Source of the DNA: Syntrophomonadaceae bacterium
Lineage (GTDB): Bacteria > Bacillota > Dethiobacteria > DTU022
Direction: 5' to 3'
Length of the DNA: 7,978 bases
NCBI GenBank assembly: GCA_003553895.1
Contig: PWFM01000054.1
Span: 1 to 7,978 of the forward strand
Positions 1 through 6,135 of the stretch are shown here, piece by piece. The translations under genes and the position numbers were made by a program. Positions within the stretch are counted from its first letter, which is position 1; each line of letters starts with the position of its first letter. The notes below the pieces were generated by a model that was not told where the DNA came from, searched no databases, and saw only the letters and a program-made list of their open reading frames with translations.

Positions 1-108
1 AAAAATAAAAGAATCGTAATCATTAACATCACCGGTGGGTGTAAAAATGCTAAACATCAAAAATGTCAAAAATATTAAACCGCCGGTTATCCATATTATC
101 CTCACCAT
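1..108 (-). CDS. Partial N-terminus of a membrane-anchored protein of unknown function
   Basis: An open frame of 36 codons starts with ATG at 108 and runs off the left edge without a stop. The peptide begins MVRIIWITGG, followed by a hydrophobic stretch (about residues 4-22, rich in I, L, F and M), then a polar acidic segment with TPTGDVNDYD. This looks like a signal anchor or uncleaved signal sequence with the rest outside the membrane. A Shine-Dalgarno-like GGAG (complement of 116-119) lies 7 bases before the ATG. It is divergent from the SppA gene. No family can be named from so short a piece. That it is a real gene is an inference from the start signal, the open frame and the plausible membrane segment; AT-rich DNA can give such frames by chance. 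Confidence 0.5.
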   Translation of the reverse strand, partial: MVRIIWITGGLIFLTFLMFSIFTPTGDVNDYDSFIF

Positions 109-255
109 AACCTCACTCCATCAAATCAGTTTGATATAAATCATACTTCTTTACTTGTAATTTTAACATATTTAATTCATGGCAGGGAATAACATTACAA
201 ACCCGAATAAGTAATATAGCTTTTTAAACAATTCTAATCTGCGGGAGCTGGTTTC
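109..255. promoter_or_regulatory. Divergent AT-rich intergenic region upstream of sppA
   Basis: This spacer separates the leftmost minus-strand frame from SppA and must hold the SppA promoter. The best plus-strand match I see is ATAACA at 189-194 and TAATAT at 212-217 with 17 bases between, about 38 bases before the SppA ATG; both boxes match only four of six consensus positions, so this is weak. The SppA ribosome site is GGGAG at 243-247, 8 bases before the ATG. An inverted repeat at 120-135 is listed separately. Confidence 0.3.
120..135. repeat. Short inverted repeat, possible operator
   Basis: ATCAAA (120-125) and TTTGAT (130-135) are perfect complements around a 4-base centre TCAG. The repeat sits just upstream of the ribosome site of the minus-strand partial gene, where a repressor could act. 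Six-base arms in AT-rich DNA arise often by chance, so a regulatory role is only a suggestion. Confidence 0.25.
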
Positions 256-1950
256 ATGCTGATCGCCTATCCCATCTATATATTAAGGCTGCTTTTAGTA
301 ACCCTGGCCAACATCCTAAAAAAGGGCCTGCGCCCTCCTGAGTACGTCACCTTTACCCTCCACGGAACCTTCCCGGATCTCAAAATGCCCCCGGAAGGGC
401 TTTTACAAAAGAGAATGGCCCCCAGGGTGAAAAGTTTACAAGAATTGGATTCTGAATTCCGGGTGGTTGCCGCAAACCATCACATTAAGGGAATAATCCT
501 CCACCTGGGTAAACCTGAGTTAACGCTGGCCCAGATCCAGTCCCTGGCCTGCTCAATCCGGGAAGTCCAGGCGAAAGGGAAAGAGGTAATCAGCTGGGCC
601 AGTGGATATGATATGTCCCCCTACTGCCTGGCCGCTTTATGCGACCGGATTGTGCTCCAAGAAGGAGGGGTCATCCATAGCCTTGGATTAACCGGCCGCC
701 AACCCTATATGAAAAATGCCCTGGAGTGGTGCGGAATCGAGCTTGACGTAGTTCAGGTCAGTCCTTACAAGTCGGCCCTGGAAAGATTTGTCCGTTCCAG
801 CATGTCCGATCAAGTCAGGGAAATGTATGAATGGCTCTTCGACTCATATTATAGTCAATTCATAGATACCGTAACCGAAGGAAGAAACTTGAGCAAAGAG
901 CGGGTTCATAAGCTGGTTGAGCAAACCCCTTTATACGGGGAAAAAGCCCTGGAAACCGGGGCTGTTGATGGCATCACCAATGCTGAAGATTTGCCCGCTT
1001 ATCTCGGCTGCGCTGAAAAGCCAGCCCGTATGGCTGCCTGGGATGAATGTAAAAAATGCTTTCCCAGGCCCCTGCCGCCCGGGCCCGGAAGTTATATTGC
1101 CCTTCTCCGGGTGCAGGGCAATATAGTTGACGGCAAAAGTCGGCGCCCCCCGGCCAGGCCGCCTATTCCGGCCCCCTTTCTTTTCGATGAACAGACAGGC
1201 GATCTAACTTTTATCCACCAGGCCCGCCTGGTCTTGAGGGATAAAAGGGCCAAGGCCGTCTTACTCTATATCGACTCCGGAGGCGGGTCGGCTGCAGCCT
1301 CAGAAGCGATTACCTCGATCCTGAACAAAATTGCCGCCCAAAAACCGCTGGTTGCCATGATGGGCACAATTGCCGGGTCAGGCGGGTATTACGTCGCCAC
1401 CCCCGCCCCCTACATTGTAGCCCAACCGGCTACCCTTACCGGCTCTATAGGCGTAATTGCCGCCAAGGTAGTTAACTCCCGCCTGATGGAAAAACTGCTT
1501 ATAAACCGGGAAACAACCAGGCGGGGTCAAAAAGAGCTTTTTAATTCACCGGAAGAACCCTTCACAGAAGAAGAAAGAATTAAGGCTCTCGACTTTATTT
1601 TTCATATCTACGAATTATTCATCAAGCGGGTAGCCGAAAGCCGTGACAAACAACCGGAATCGGTAAAAGACATCGGTGGCGGGAAAGTTTGGACCGGGGA
1701 ACAGGCCCTGTCTAATGGCCTGGTTGACGAACTGGGAGGATTGGAAACAGCCCTGGCGAAACTGCGTGAAAAAGCAAACCTCCCCGGCAATACTCCCCTG
1801 GTGGATATACCTCTTCCCAGGAGGGAAACCGCACCCCTGCCTACCTCCGCAGCTTTGCTCGAACATGCCTTAAACAATATGGCCCAGCTGGGCGAAGGTA
1901 AAGCGTTACTGGCCGGCCCCCTTTATTTTTTCCAGCCCTTCAAGAAATAG
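256..1950 (+). CDS. sppA: Signal peptide peptidase SppA, long (67K-like) form
   Basis: This is a serine protease of family S49, which degrades cleaved signal peptides at the cytoplasmic membrane. The 564-residue protein has the two-domain build of E. coli SppA (about 618 residues). The N-terminal domain carries the expected general-base lysine, K172, in SPYKSALERF. The C-terminal domain has YIDSGGG (339-344) and the nucleophile S375 in GTIAGSGGYYVA, followed by TLTGSIGVI (393-401). The 203-residue Lys-Ser spacing is close to the roughly 200 of the E. coli enzyme, so both catalytic residues seem intact. Residues 1-20 are hydrophobic but contain R11, so membrane anchoring is probable, not certain. 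The ATG follows GGGAG by 8 bases. The gene appears to be a single unit, convergent with the alcohol dehydrogenase gene, and has no evident link to the metabolic genes to its right. Family call firm; exact substrate is inferred from the family. Confidence 0.93.
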   Translation: MLIAYPIYILRLLLVTLANILKKGLRPPEYVTFTLHGTFPDLKMPPEGLLQKRMAPRVKSLQELDSEFRVVAANHHIKGIILHLGKPELTLAQIQSLACSIREVQAKGKEVISWASGYDMSPYCLAALCDRIVLQEGGVIHSLGLTGRQPYMKNALEWCGIELDVVQVSPYKSALERFVRSSMSDQVREMYEWLFDSYYSQFIDTVTEGRNLSKERVHKLVEQTPLYGEKALETGAVDGITNAEDLPAYLGCAEKPARMAAWDECKKCFPRPLPPGPGSYIALLRVQGNIVDGKSRRPPARPPIPAPFLFDEQTGDLTFIHQARLVLRDKRAKAVLLYIDSGGGSAAASEAITSILNKIAAQKPLVAMMGTIAGSGGYYVATPAPYIVAQPATLTGSIGVIAAKVVNSRLMEKLLINRETTRRGQKELFNSPEEPFTEEERIKALDFIFHIYELFIKRVAESRDKQPESVKDIGGGKVWTGEQALSNGLVDELGGLETALAKLREKANLPGNTPLVDIPLPRRETAPLPTSAALLEHALNNMAQLGEGKALLAGPLYFFQPFKK

Positions 1951-1961
1951 AGCAGAATGGC

Positions 1962-1981
1962 AAAGGGCACCTTTCCTTTTT
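1962..1981 (+). terminator. Weak candidate intrinsic terminator of sppA
   Basis: AAAGG (1962-1966) pairs with CCTTT (1970-1974) around a 3-base loop, and after two C residues comes a run of five T (1977-1981). It begins 12 bases after the SppA stop codon, the right place for a terminator. The stem is short and mostly A-T, so its strength is doubtful. Confidence 0.4.
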
Positions 1982-2040
1982 ATACTCCCACAGCGCTGGA
2001 AGCACAGGGACAGTCATGAATTAATAACAGCAGCAGTGCT

Positions 2041-2061
2041 CGGAGACACACAATATCTCCG
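2041..2061. terminator. Hairpin between the convergent sppA and ADH genes
   Basis: CGGAGA (2041-2046) and TCTCCG (2056-2061) are perfect complements with a 9-base loop; a further GCT/AGC pairing (2038-2040 with 2064-2066) is possible across a 2-base bulge. It lies 27 bases beyond the alcohol dehydrogenase stop and about 90 bases beyond the SppA stop. No clear T-run follows on either strand, so it may be a factor-dependent or weak two-way terminator, or simply an mRNA 3'-end structure. Confidence 0.3.
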
Positions 2062-2088
2062 ACAGCGCAGTCCGGGCAAAATACTCAT

Positions 2089-3252
2089 CTACCAGGCCGC
2101 GCGGTAAACTTCAAGGACCTCCTCCCTGTCTGTAACCAGTCGGGGGTTATAAACAATTGAACCATCGGCCAATGAATAATCTGCTGCCTCGGCCAACCCT
2201 TCTTCAGGAACGTCAACCTCCCGCAATTTTTGGGGCAGCCCAATTCTTTTAACCAAATCCTGAACGGCCTCAACAGCTGCCCCTGCTGCCTCTTCATCGC
2301 TTAATGAACGCACGTCCAGATTCATGGCCCTGGCCAGCAGGGCATAGCGATCGGCACATTCGTTCATGTTAAAGTTCATCACATGGGGCAGTAAAATAGC
2401 ATTGGCAACCCCGTGGGGCACATTATAGAGGGCTCCCACAGGATGGGCCATGGCATGCACTAAACCGGGCTGGCTGTTCCCGAAGGCGATCCCGGCCATA
2501 GCTGCCGCCAGCTGCTGCTGCCCGCGAGCAACCAGGTCATCGCCTTTTTCCACACAGCGGGGCAGGAATTCCATGATCAATCTGGCAGCCTGCAGGGCCA
2601 TACCGTCAATAATCGGCTGTCGTTGCAGGGAATGGATCGCTTCCACCGCATGGGACAAAGAATCCATACCGGGACCAGCTGTTAGATGGGGGGGGAGGCC
2701 AGCTACCATAGTCGGGTCCAGGATGGCCTTATTGGGGATCAGATAGACATCAACAAATGCTTCCTTAACATTTCGCTCCCAGTCCTTAATCACTGCAAAC
2801 CAGGTCACCTCACTGCCGCTCCCTGCTGTGGTCGGCACAACAATATGGGGAGTCTGGGGCCGGTTCAAAACCTGAATTCCCCGGTAATCGCTTAACTTTC
2901 CACCTTCTTTCATCACCATGGCCATACCCTTGGCTGTATCAATCACGCTTCCGCCTCCGACACTAACCAGGATATCAGCTCCCTTTTCCAGGGCAAAGGA
3001 GGCCCCTTCGTCAACCAGGTGGAAGCCAGAATCCGGGATGCACTGATCAAAGGTTGCTACATAACGCCTGCCCAGGGCTTTTTCTACTTTTTCTGCCAGA
3101 CCGGCCTCTTTAATACCCCGGTCGGTTACAACCAGCGCCTTTGACCCGCCCAGGCTTTCCACCTCCAGGCCTATTTCTTTAATACTGTTTTCACCAAAAA
3201 TAACTTTAGTTGGGTTGTGATATTCAAAAGCGAGATCGCGGTCGTATGACAC
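2089..3252 (-). CDS. Iron-containing alcohol dehydrogenase (group III)
   Basis: This 387-residue protein has the standard length of the Fe-ADH family (FucO, AdhB/Bdh type), which interconverts alcohols and aldehydes or ketones with NAD(P)H in the cytoplasm. The N-terminal nucleotide-binding part has the family motif VSVGGGSVIDTAKG (about 97-109) and PTTAGSGSEVT (140-150). The C-terminal helical part has all four expected metal ligands: D197 and H201 in GMDSLSHAVEA, H266 in GLVHAMAHPVG and H280 in NVPHG, in the same spacing as in E. coli FucO. The start is GTG at 3252, supported by AAGGAGGAG (complement of 3260-3268) 7 bases upstream. It is second in a two-gene operon, 29 bases after the SCP-2-like gene. 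A run of eight C on the coding strand (plus-strand 2688-2695) lies within the gene; the frame is intact. The substrate cannot be read from the sequence. The divergent AOR suggests an aldehyde shared by the two enzymes (inference). Confidence 0.93.
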   Translation of the reverse strand: MSYDRDLAFEYHNPTKVIFGENSIKEIGLEVESLGGSKALVVTDRGIKEAGLAEKVEKALGRRYVATFDQCIPDSGFHLVDEGASFALEKGADILVSVGGGSVIDTAKGMAMVMKEGGKLSDYRGIQVLNRPQTPHIVVPTTAGSGSEVTWFAVIKDWERNVKEAFVDVYLIPNKAILDPTMVAGLPPHLTAGPGMDSLSHAVEAIHSLQRQPIIDGMALQAARLIMEFLPRCVEKGDDLVARGQQQLAAAMAGIAFGNSQPGLVHAMAHPVGALYNVPHGVANAILLPHVMNFNMNECADRYALLARAMNLDVRSLSDEEAAGAAVEAVQDLVKRIGLPQKLREVDVPEEGLAEAADYSLADGSIVYNPRLVTDREEVLEVYRAAW

Positions 3253-3259
3253 GTAAATA

Positions 3260-3268
3260 CTCCTCCTT
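3260..3268 (-). promoter_or_regulatory. Strong ribosome binding site fixing the GTG start of the ADH gene
   Basis: The minus strand reads AAGGAGGAG ending 7 bases before GTG at 3252. This long match to the anti-Shine-Dalgarno sequence, inside the 29-base gap after the SCP-2-like gene, supports GTG as the true start and separate translation initiation of the second operon gene. Confidence 0.75.
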
Positions 3269-3281
3269 GGCCAGAGTTGCT

Positions 3282-3845
3282 TTAAAACCCAAACCGGGCG
3301 CGCAGGGCATTAAACCATTCCCTGAATTCAGCCCGTTCTTCTTCGTTCATTTCAGTTTGAAAGCGGGTTTCGATCTGTGCCGCCAGTTCAACCAGGCGGA
3401 TGCTGGCTTTAACATAACGGACTATCGCGGGCAATGACCCTTTTAATTTAATCTTGCCCTGCATCATTGCTTTAACCACATCGAGCTCACCTTTTAAGAC
3501 CGACTCCCACCTTTCGAACCCACCGGTTAGAACATAGTCCCCGTTTTCCCCAGCTTCCCTGGGCACCAACCTTACAAAACGGCAATCGCCATGCCATAGA
3601 TCCATAAACATATAAATATCATCTTCCAGACCAAGCTCAGGATCGCCCAGGATATGAATGACAACGCTTCCCTCCCAGGTTTTGGCCACTTCCTTGTAAT
3701 GATCATCTTCCTGAATCTTCTTTTCGAAAGCTGCCACCCATTCTGGAGAACCCATAACATATGGTTTTTCAACTTTTCCCAAACGCTCATTGACCATATC
3801 CAGGTATGCTTTTTCCCATGCTTCAGTTCCATAAGCAACGCCCAT
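3282..3845 (-). CDS. SCP-2-like sterol/lipid-binding domain protein
   Basis: The 187-residue protein has no signal peptide and looks soluble. It matches the pattern of SCP-2 sterol transfer domain proteins of bacteria and archaea: an N-terminal helix with SPEWVAAFEKKI (33-44), a beta-rich middle (WEGSVVIHILGDPE, 57-70), and the typical C-terminal segment with GGFERWESVLKGELDVV (108-124) followed by MMQGKIKLKGSL (127-138). SCP-2 folds enclose a hydrophobic tunnel that binds fatty acids, acyl-CoAs or sterols. The C-terminal tail (about 155-187) is charged and helical. ATG at 3845 is preceded by GGGAGG (complement of 3854-3859) at 8 bases. It is the first gene of an operon with the alcohol dehydrogenase and is divergent from AOR and acyl-CoA synthetase, so a role in holding a hydrophobic acid, aldehyde or acyl-CoA is plausible but inferred. 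The family call rests on motif memory, not a search. Confidence 0.75.
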   Translation of the reverse strand: MGVAYGTEAWEKAYLDMVNERLGKVEKPYVMGSPEWVAAFEKKIQEDDHYKEVAKTWEGSVVIHILGDPELGLEDDIYMFMDLWHGDCRFVRLVPREAGENGDYVLTGGFERWESVLKGELDVVKAMMQGKIKLKGSLPAIVRYVKASIRLVELAAQIETRFQTEMNEEERAEFREWFNALRARFGF

Positions 3846-3970
3846 AATCTTATCCTCCCTTGTAGTATAATCCTTGTCAATTAGAAATAAATACTCGGGC
3901 CATCATAAAAAAATAAGCTGCTCCATAAGCCCTAAACCACATTCTGCTAAATCTTATCTGCTTTTGTTTG

Positions 3971-4000
3971 ATTATAACTCTTTTAACAGTAACTTGGAAG
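3971..4000 (-). promoter_or_regulatory. Candidate minus-strand promoter for the SCP2-ADH operon
   Basis: The minus strand has a perfect TATAAT (complement of 3971-3976), about 126 bases before the SCP-2-like ATG. The hexamer 17 bases upstream is TTCCAA, matching only three of six bases of the sigma-A -35 consensus. A perfect -10 box in AT-rich DNA can be chance, so this is tentative. Confidence 0.3.
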
Positions 4001-4051
4001 TAAATAATTAGAGCCACTTAAGATAATTTTTGTAGTTTTATAAAATAATAG

Positions 4052-4080
4052 TTGTTTTTTCCTACTATAAGCTGTATATT
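4052..4080 (+). promoter_or_regulatory. Candidate sigma-A promoter of the AOR operon
   Basis: TTGTTT (4052-4057) and TATATT (4075-4080) are separated by exactly 17 bases; the -10 matches five of six consensus bases and the -35 three of six. Transcription would start near 4087, giving a leader of about 170 bases before the AOR start codon. A 12-base palindrome begins right at that start point, which fits a regulated promoter. Confidence 0.4.
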
Positions 4081-4088
4081 TAAGTTAA

Positions 4089-4100
4089 TTATGGCCATAA
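4089..4100. repeat. Perfect 12-base palindrome, possible operator
   Basis: TTATGGCCATAA reads the same on both strands. It begins about 9 bases after the candidate -10 box of the AOR operon, a usual place for a repressor to block transcription. No specific regulator is recognised and no regulator gene lies in the window. Confidence 0.35.
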
Positions 4101-4154
4101 GTCATGCCAGGAATCTTTTTAAAACAGCTAACTCTCGCAATACTTCAGATCAAT

Positions 4155-4187
4155 AGCTAAACCATTAGCTGCTTGTTCTAACAGCAG
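4155..4187 (+). other. Overlapping hairpins in the AOR mRNA leader
   Basis: AGCTAA (4155-4160) pairs with TTAGCT (4165-4170) around ACCA. CTGCT (4169-4173) pairs with AGCAG (4183-4187) around a 9-base loop. The two stems share bases 4169-4170, so they could be partly exclusive. The stems are short and no T-run follows, so an attenuator or riboswitch is not shown. Confidence 0.25.
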
Positions 4188-4242
4188 AAAGTTGAAACAG
4201 ACAAAAACAACAATCCAGGAGACATGGCCAGTTATACACACC

Positions 4243-4248
4243 AGGAGG
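4243..4248 (+). promoter_or_regulatory. Ribosome binding site deciding the AOR start
   Basis: AGGAGG lies 8 bases before the ATG at 4257. An earlier in-frame ATG at 4224 has AGGAG only 2 bases away, too close for good initiation, and would add 11 residues that do not belong to the family's usual N-terminus. The sequence CCAGGAG occurs at both sites (4215-4221 and 4241-4247). Confidence 0.8.
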
Positions 4249-4256
4249 TGCTTAAT

Positions 4257-6119
4257 ATGTCCGGCTGTCACGGTAAAATCTTAAGGGTAGATCTTAATAA
4301 TAGTTCCACAACAGTTGAAGAAGTCCCTGAAAGCAAATATAAACAGTATCTCGGGGGCGCCGGTTTGGCTACCAGGTACTTGTGGGACGAAGTCCCACAA
4401 GGAGCAGACCCTTTAGGGAAAGAAAACAAATTGATTTTTATGACCGGCAGCCTGACCGGAGCCCTGGCACCGAGCACAGGCCGTTTCAGCGTAGTTGCAA
4501 AATCGCCTCAGACAGGCATCTGGGGCCAGGCCAATTCCGGGGGACGCTGGGGAGTGGACTTTAAAAATAGTGGTTACGATGGGCTCATTTTAGAAGGTAT
4601 TTCCCCTAAGCCGGTCTACCTGGTGATTGACGATAACAGGGTTGAACTCAGAGATGCCTCCCATCTCTGGGGAATGAATGTGCCTGAAACAACAGCAGCT
4701 GTTAAAGAAGAAGTGGGCAAGAAGTATAATGTGGCCTGTATTGGACCGGGCGGGGAAAACCTGGTCCGCTACGCGTCAATTATGAATGACCTGGGACGGA
4801 CAGCGGGGCGCTGCGGCCTCGGAGCTGTAATGGGCTCAAAAAAGTTTAAAGCCATAGCTGCCCGGGGTAATTCCAGGATCCAGATACGCCAACCCGAAGA
4901 ATTTAAAACCCACTCTAAAAAGCTATATGAACTGATAGATGACTCTATGTTTAAGATGTCGTTGCAGTCTTTCGGAACCAATGTAGTCCTGGATTTAGTC
5001 TCGATCAGGGGCGGATTTCCAACCCGCAACTGGCAAAGCGGTGTTTTTGAAGAATCCGACTATATTAACGGGCCGGCTATCTCCGATAATATCTTAAATA
5101 AAAATGTGACCTGCTTTGCCTGCCCAATTGAATGCGGACGAGGCACAGAAATTAAAAAGGGCAAATATGCCGGCCAAAAAGGCGAGGGTCCGGAATATGA
5201 AACTGTAGGCACTTTTGGCGGGATGTGCGCCGTTGGCAACCTGGAAGCTATCACCATGGCCGGGTACCTCTGTAACGATTATGGCATCGATACTATATCA
5301 GCAGGCAGCACCATCGCTTTTGCCATGGAATGTTATGAAAAAGGGATCTTGTCCGGAAAAGATACGGGAGGAATGGATTTGAGGTTTGGCGATGCGGATT
5401 TAATCGTTGACCTGGTGCACTTGATTGCCCGGCGCGAAGGCATTGGCGACCTTTTAGCTGAAGGCACAAAAAGGATGTCGGAAAAGTTAGGCCGGGGCAG
5501 TGAAGATTTTGCCATGCATGTAAAAGGCCTCGAGTTACCTGCCTACGACAGCCGCGCCGTGCAGTTGACCGGCTTAACTTACGCCACCGCCAACCGGGGT
5601 GGTGATCACATCACCGCCTACGTCCAGGGACCCACATTTATTGACGCCCCTTTACTGATCATTGATGAAAGTGAAATCAAAGACCCTTTCGCAGCCGATC
5701 CCGGGGAAGTACAAATCGCCACAGACCTTGAAGATATGCTCACTACTTTTGATTGCATCGGGGCCTGTAAGTTCATGGGCCTGTGCATCAGCGCCGGAGA
5801 CTGGGTAGAACTTGTCAACCGGGCTACCGGATGGGATTACAGCCTTGATGGATATAAGCAAGCCGGCGAAAGAGTCTACAACCTGGCCCGGGCTTTCTGC
5901 AACCGGGAAGGTTTGCGCGCTGAAGACGACACCCTGCCTAAACGGCTCCTGGAAGAACCTCTACCGGAAGGCCCGGCAGAGGGACATGTCAATGAACTAC
6001 CGTCCTTGCTGGAACGATACTATAAACTTCGAGGTTGGGACGAACAATCCGGCAAACCGACAGCGGCAAAATTAAAAGAACTCGACCTGGAAGATGTGGC
6101 AAAAGAACTCTGGAGCTAA
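4257..6119 (+). CDS. aor: Aldehyde:ferredoxin oxidoreductase, tungsten-dependent type
   Basis: This cytoplasmic enzyme family oxidises aldehydes to acids with ferredoxin and can run in reverse. From the ATG at 4257 the protein has 620 residues, close to the usual 600-620. The N-terminal AOR domain starts GKILRVDL (6-13) and includes YLGGAGLATRYL (31-42) and GRFSVVAKSPQTG (75-87), a pterin-binding region in known structures. The 4Fe-4S ligands are C286, C289 and C293 in CFACPIEC plus C504 in DCIGACKF, in the spacing of the Pyrococcus furiosus enzyme. E313 in GPEYE and H451 in GGDHITAY appear to match the residues near the tungsten there. The second pterin region includes NDYGIDTIS (340-348). 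It is the first gene of an operon, 16 bases before the acyl-CoA synthetase, with a MoaD-like gene further on. Metal choice (W over Mo) is known for the family, not visible here. The aldehyde used is unknown; membership of an AOR-like subfamily with another reaction cannot be excluded. Confidence 0.93.
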   Translation: MSGCHGKILRVDLNNSSTTVEEVPESKYKQYLGGAGLATRYLWDEVPQGADPLGKENKLIFMTGSLTGALAPSTGRFSVVAKSPQTGIWGQANSGGRWGVDFKNSGYDGLILEGISPKPVYLVIDDNRVELRDASHLWGMNVPETTAAVKEEVGKKYNVACIGPGGENLVRYASIMNDLGRTAGRCGLGAVMGSKKFKAIAARGNSRIQIRQPEEFKTHSKKLYELIDDSMFKMSLQSFGTNVVLDLVSIRGGFPTRNWQSGVFEESDYINGPAISDNILNKNVTCFACPIECGRGTEIKKGKYAGQKGEGPEYETVGTFGGMCAVGNLEAITMAGYLCNDYGIDTISAGSTIAFAMECYEKGILSGKDTGGMDLRFGDADLIVDLVHLIARREGIGDLLAEGTKRMSEKLGRGSEDFAMHVKGLELPAYDSRAVQLTGLTYATANRGGDHITAYVQGPTFIDAPLLIIDESEIKDPFAADPGEVQIATDLEDMLTTFDCIGACKFMGLCISAGDWVELVNRATGWDYSLDGYKQAGERVYNLARAFCNREGLRAEDDTLPKRLLEEPLPEGPAEGHVNELPSLLERYYKLRGWDEQSGKPTAAKLKELDLEDVAKELWS

Positions 6120-6122
6120 GGA

Positions 6123-6127
6123 AGGAG
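6123..6127 (+). promoter_or_regulatory. Ribosome binding site for the TTG start of the acyl-CoA synthetase
   Basis: AGGAG lies 8 bases before TTG at 6136, in the 16-base gap after the AOR stop. An in-frame ATG at 6094 lies inside the end of AOR and has no ribosome site at a proper distance, so TTG is preferred. Confidence 0.75.
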
Positions 6128-6135
6128 AAACTATT

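Larger units (their letters stand above)
3846..4256. promoter_or_regulatory. AT-rich divergent control region between SCP2-ADH and AOR operons
   Basis: This 411-base gap has no convincing gene; the longest frames are short and lack ribosome sites. It separates two operons transcribed away from each other, so both promoters should be here. Candidates for each direction, a 12-base palindrome and a hairpin-forming leader are listed separately. I recognised no known riboswitch class. Confidence 0.6.

Noticed and set aside
2450..2895. Plus-strand frames of 69-98 codons opposite the alcohol dehydrogenase
   Set aside because: They lie antisense to a gene with all family motifs intact and resemble no known protein.
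3852..3880. TTGACA on the minus strand (complement of 3875-3880) as a -35 box for the SCP2-ADH operon
   Set aside because: The hexamer 17 bases downstream is GAGGAT, part of the ribosome site, so there is no -10 box and no room for a leader.
4036..4045. Palindrome TTTTATAAAA
   Set aside because: Pure A/T palindromes of this length are expected by chance in such AT-rich DNA.
4224..4256. Upstream ATG start for AOR adding 11 residues (MASYTHQEVLN)
   Set aside because: Its AGGAG is only 2 bases from the ATG, while the ATG at 4257 has AGGAGG at 8 bases and gives the usual family N-terminus.
4087..4256. Molybdenum-cofactor riboswitch before AOR
   Set aside because: The leader is AT-rich with only short stems, and I could not see the conserved core of that RNA class. 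A covariance-model search would settle it.
5060..5818. Antisense frames within AOR and similar frames over the other large genes
   Set aside because: They are shadows of strongly supported coding genes and have no recognisable domains or ribosome sites.
6094..6135. ATG start for the acyl-CoA synthetase inside the end of AOR
   Set aside because: The extra 14 codons overlap AOR in another frame and lack a ribosome site; TTG at 6136 has a good one.
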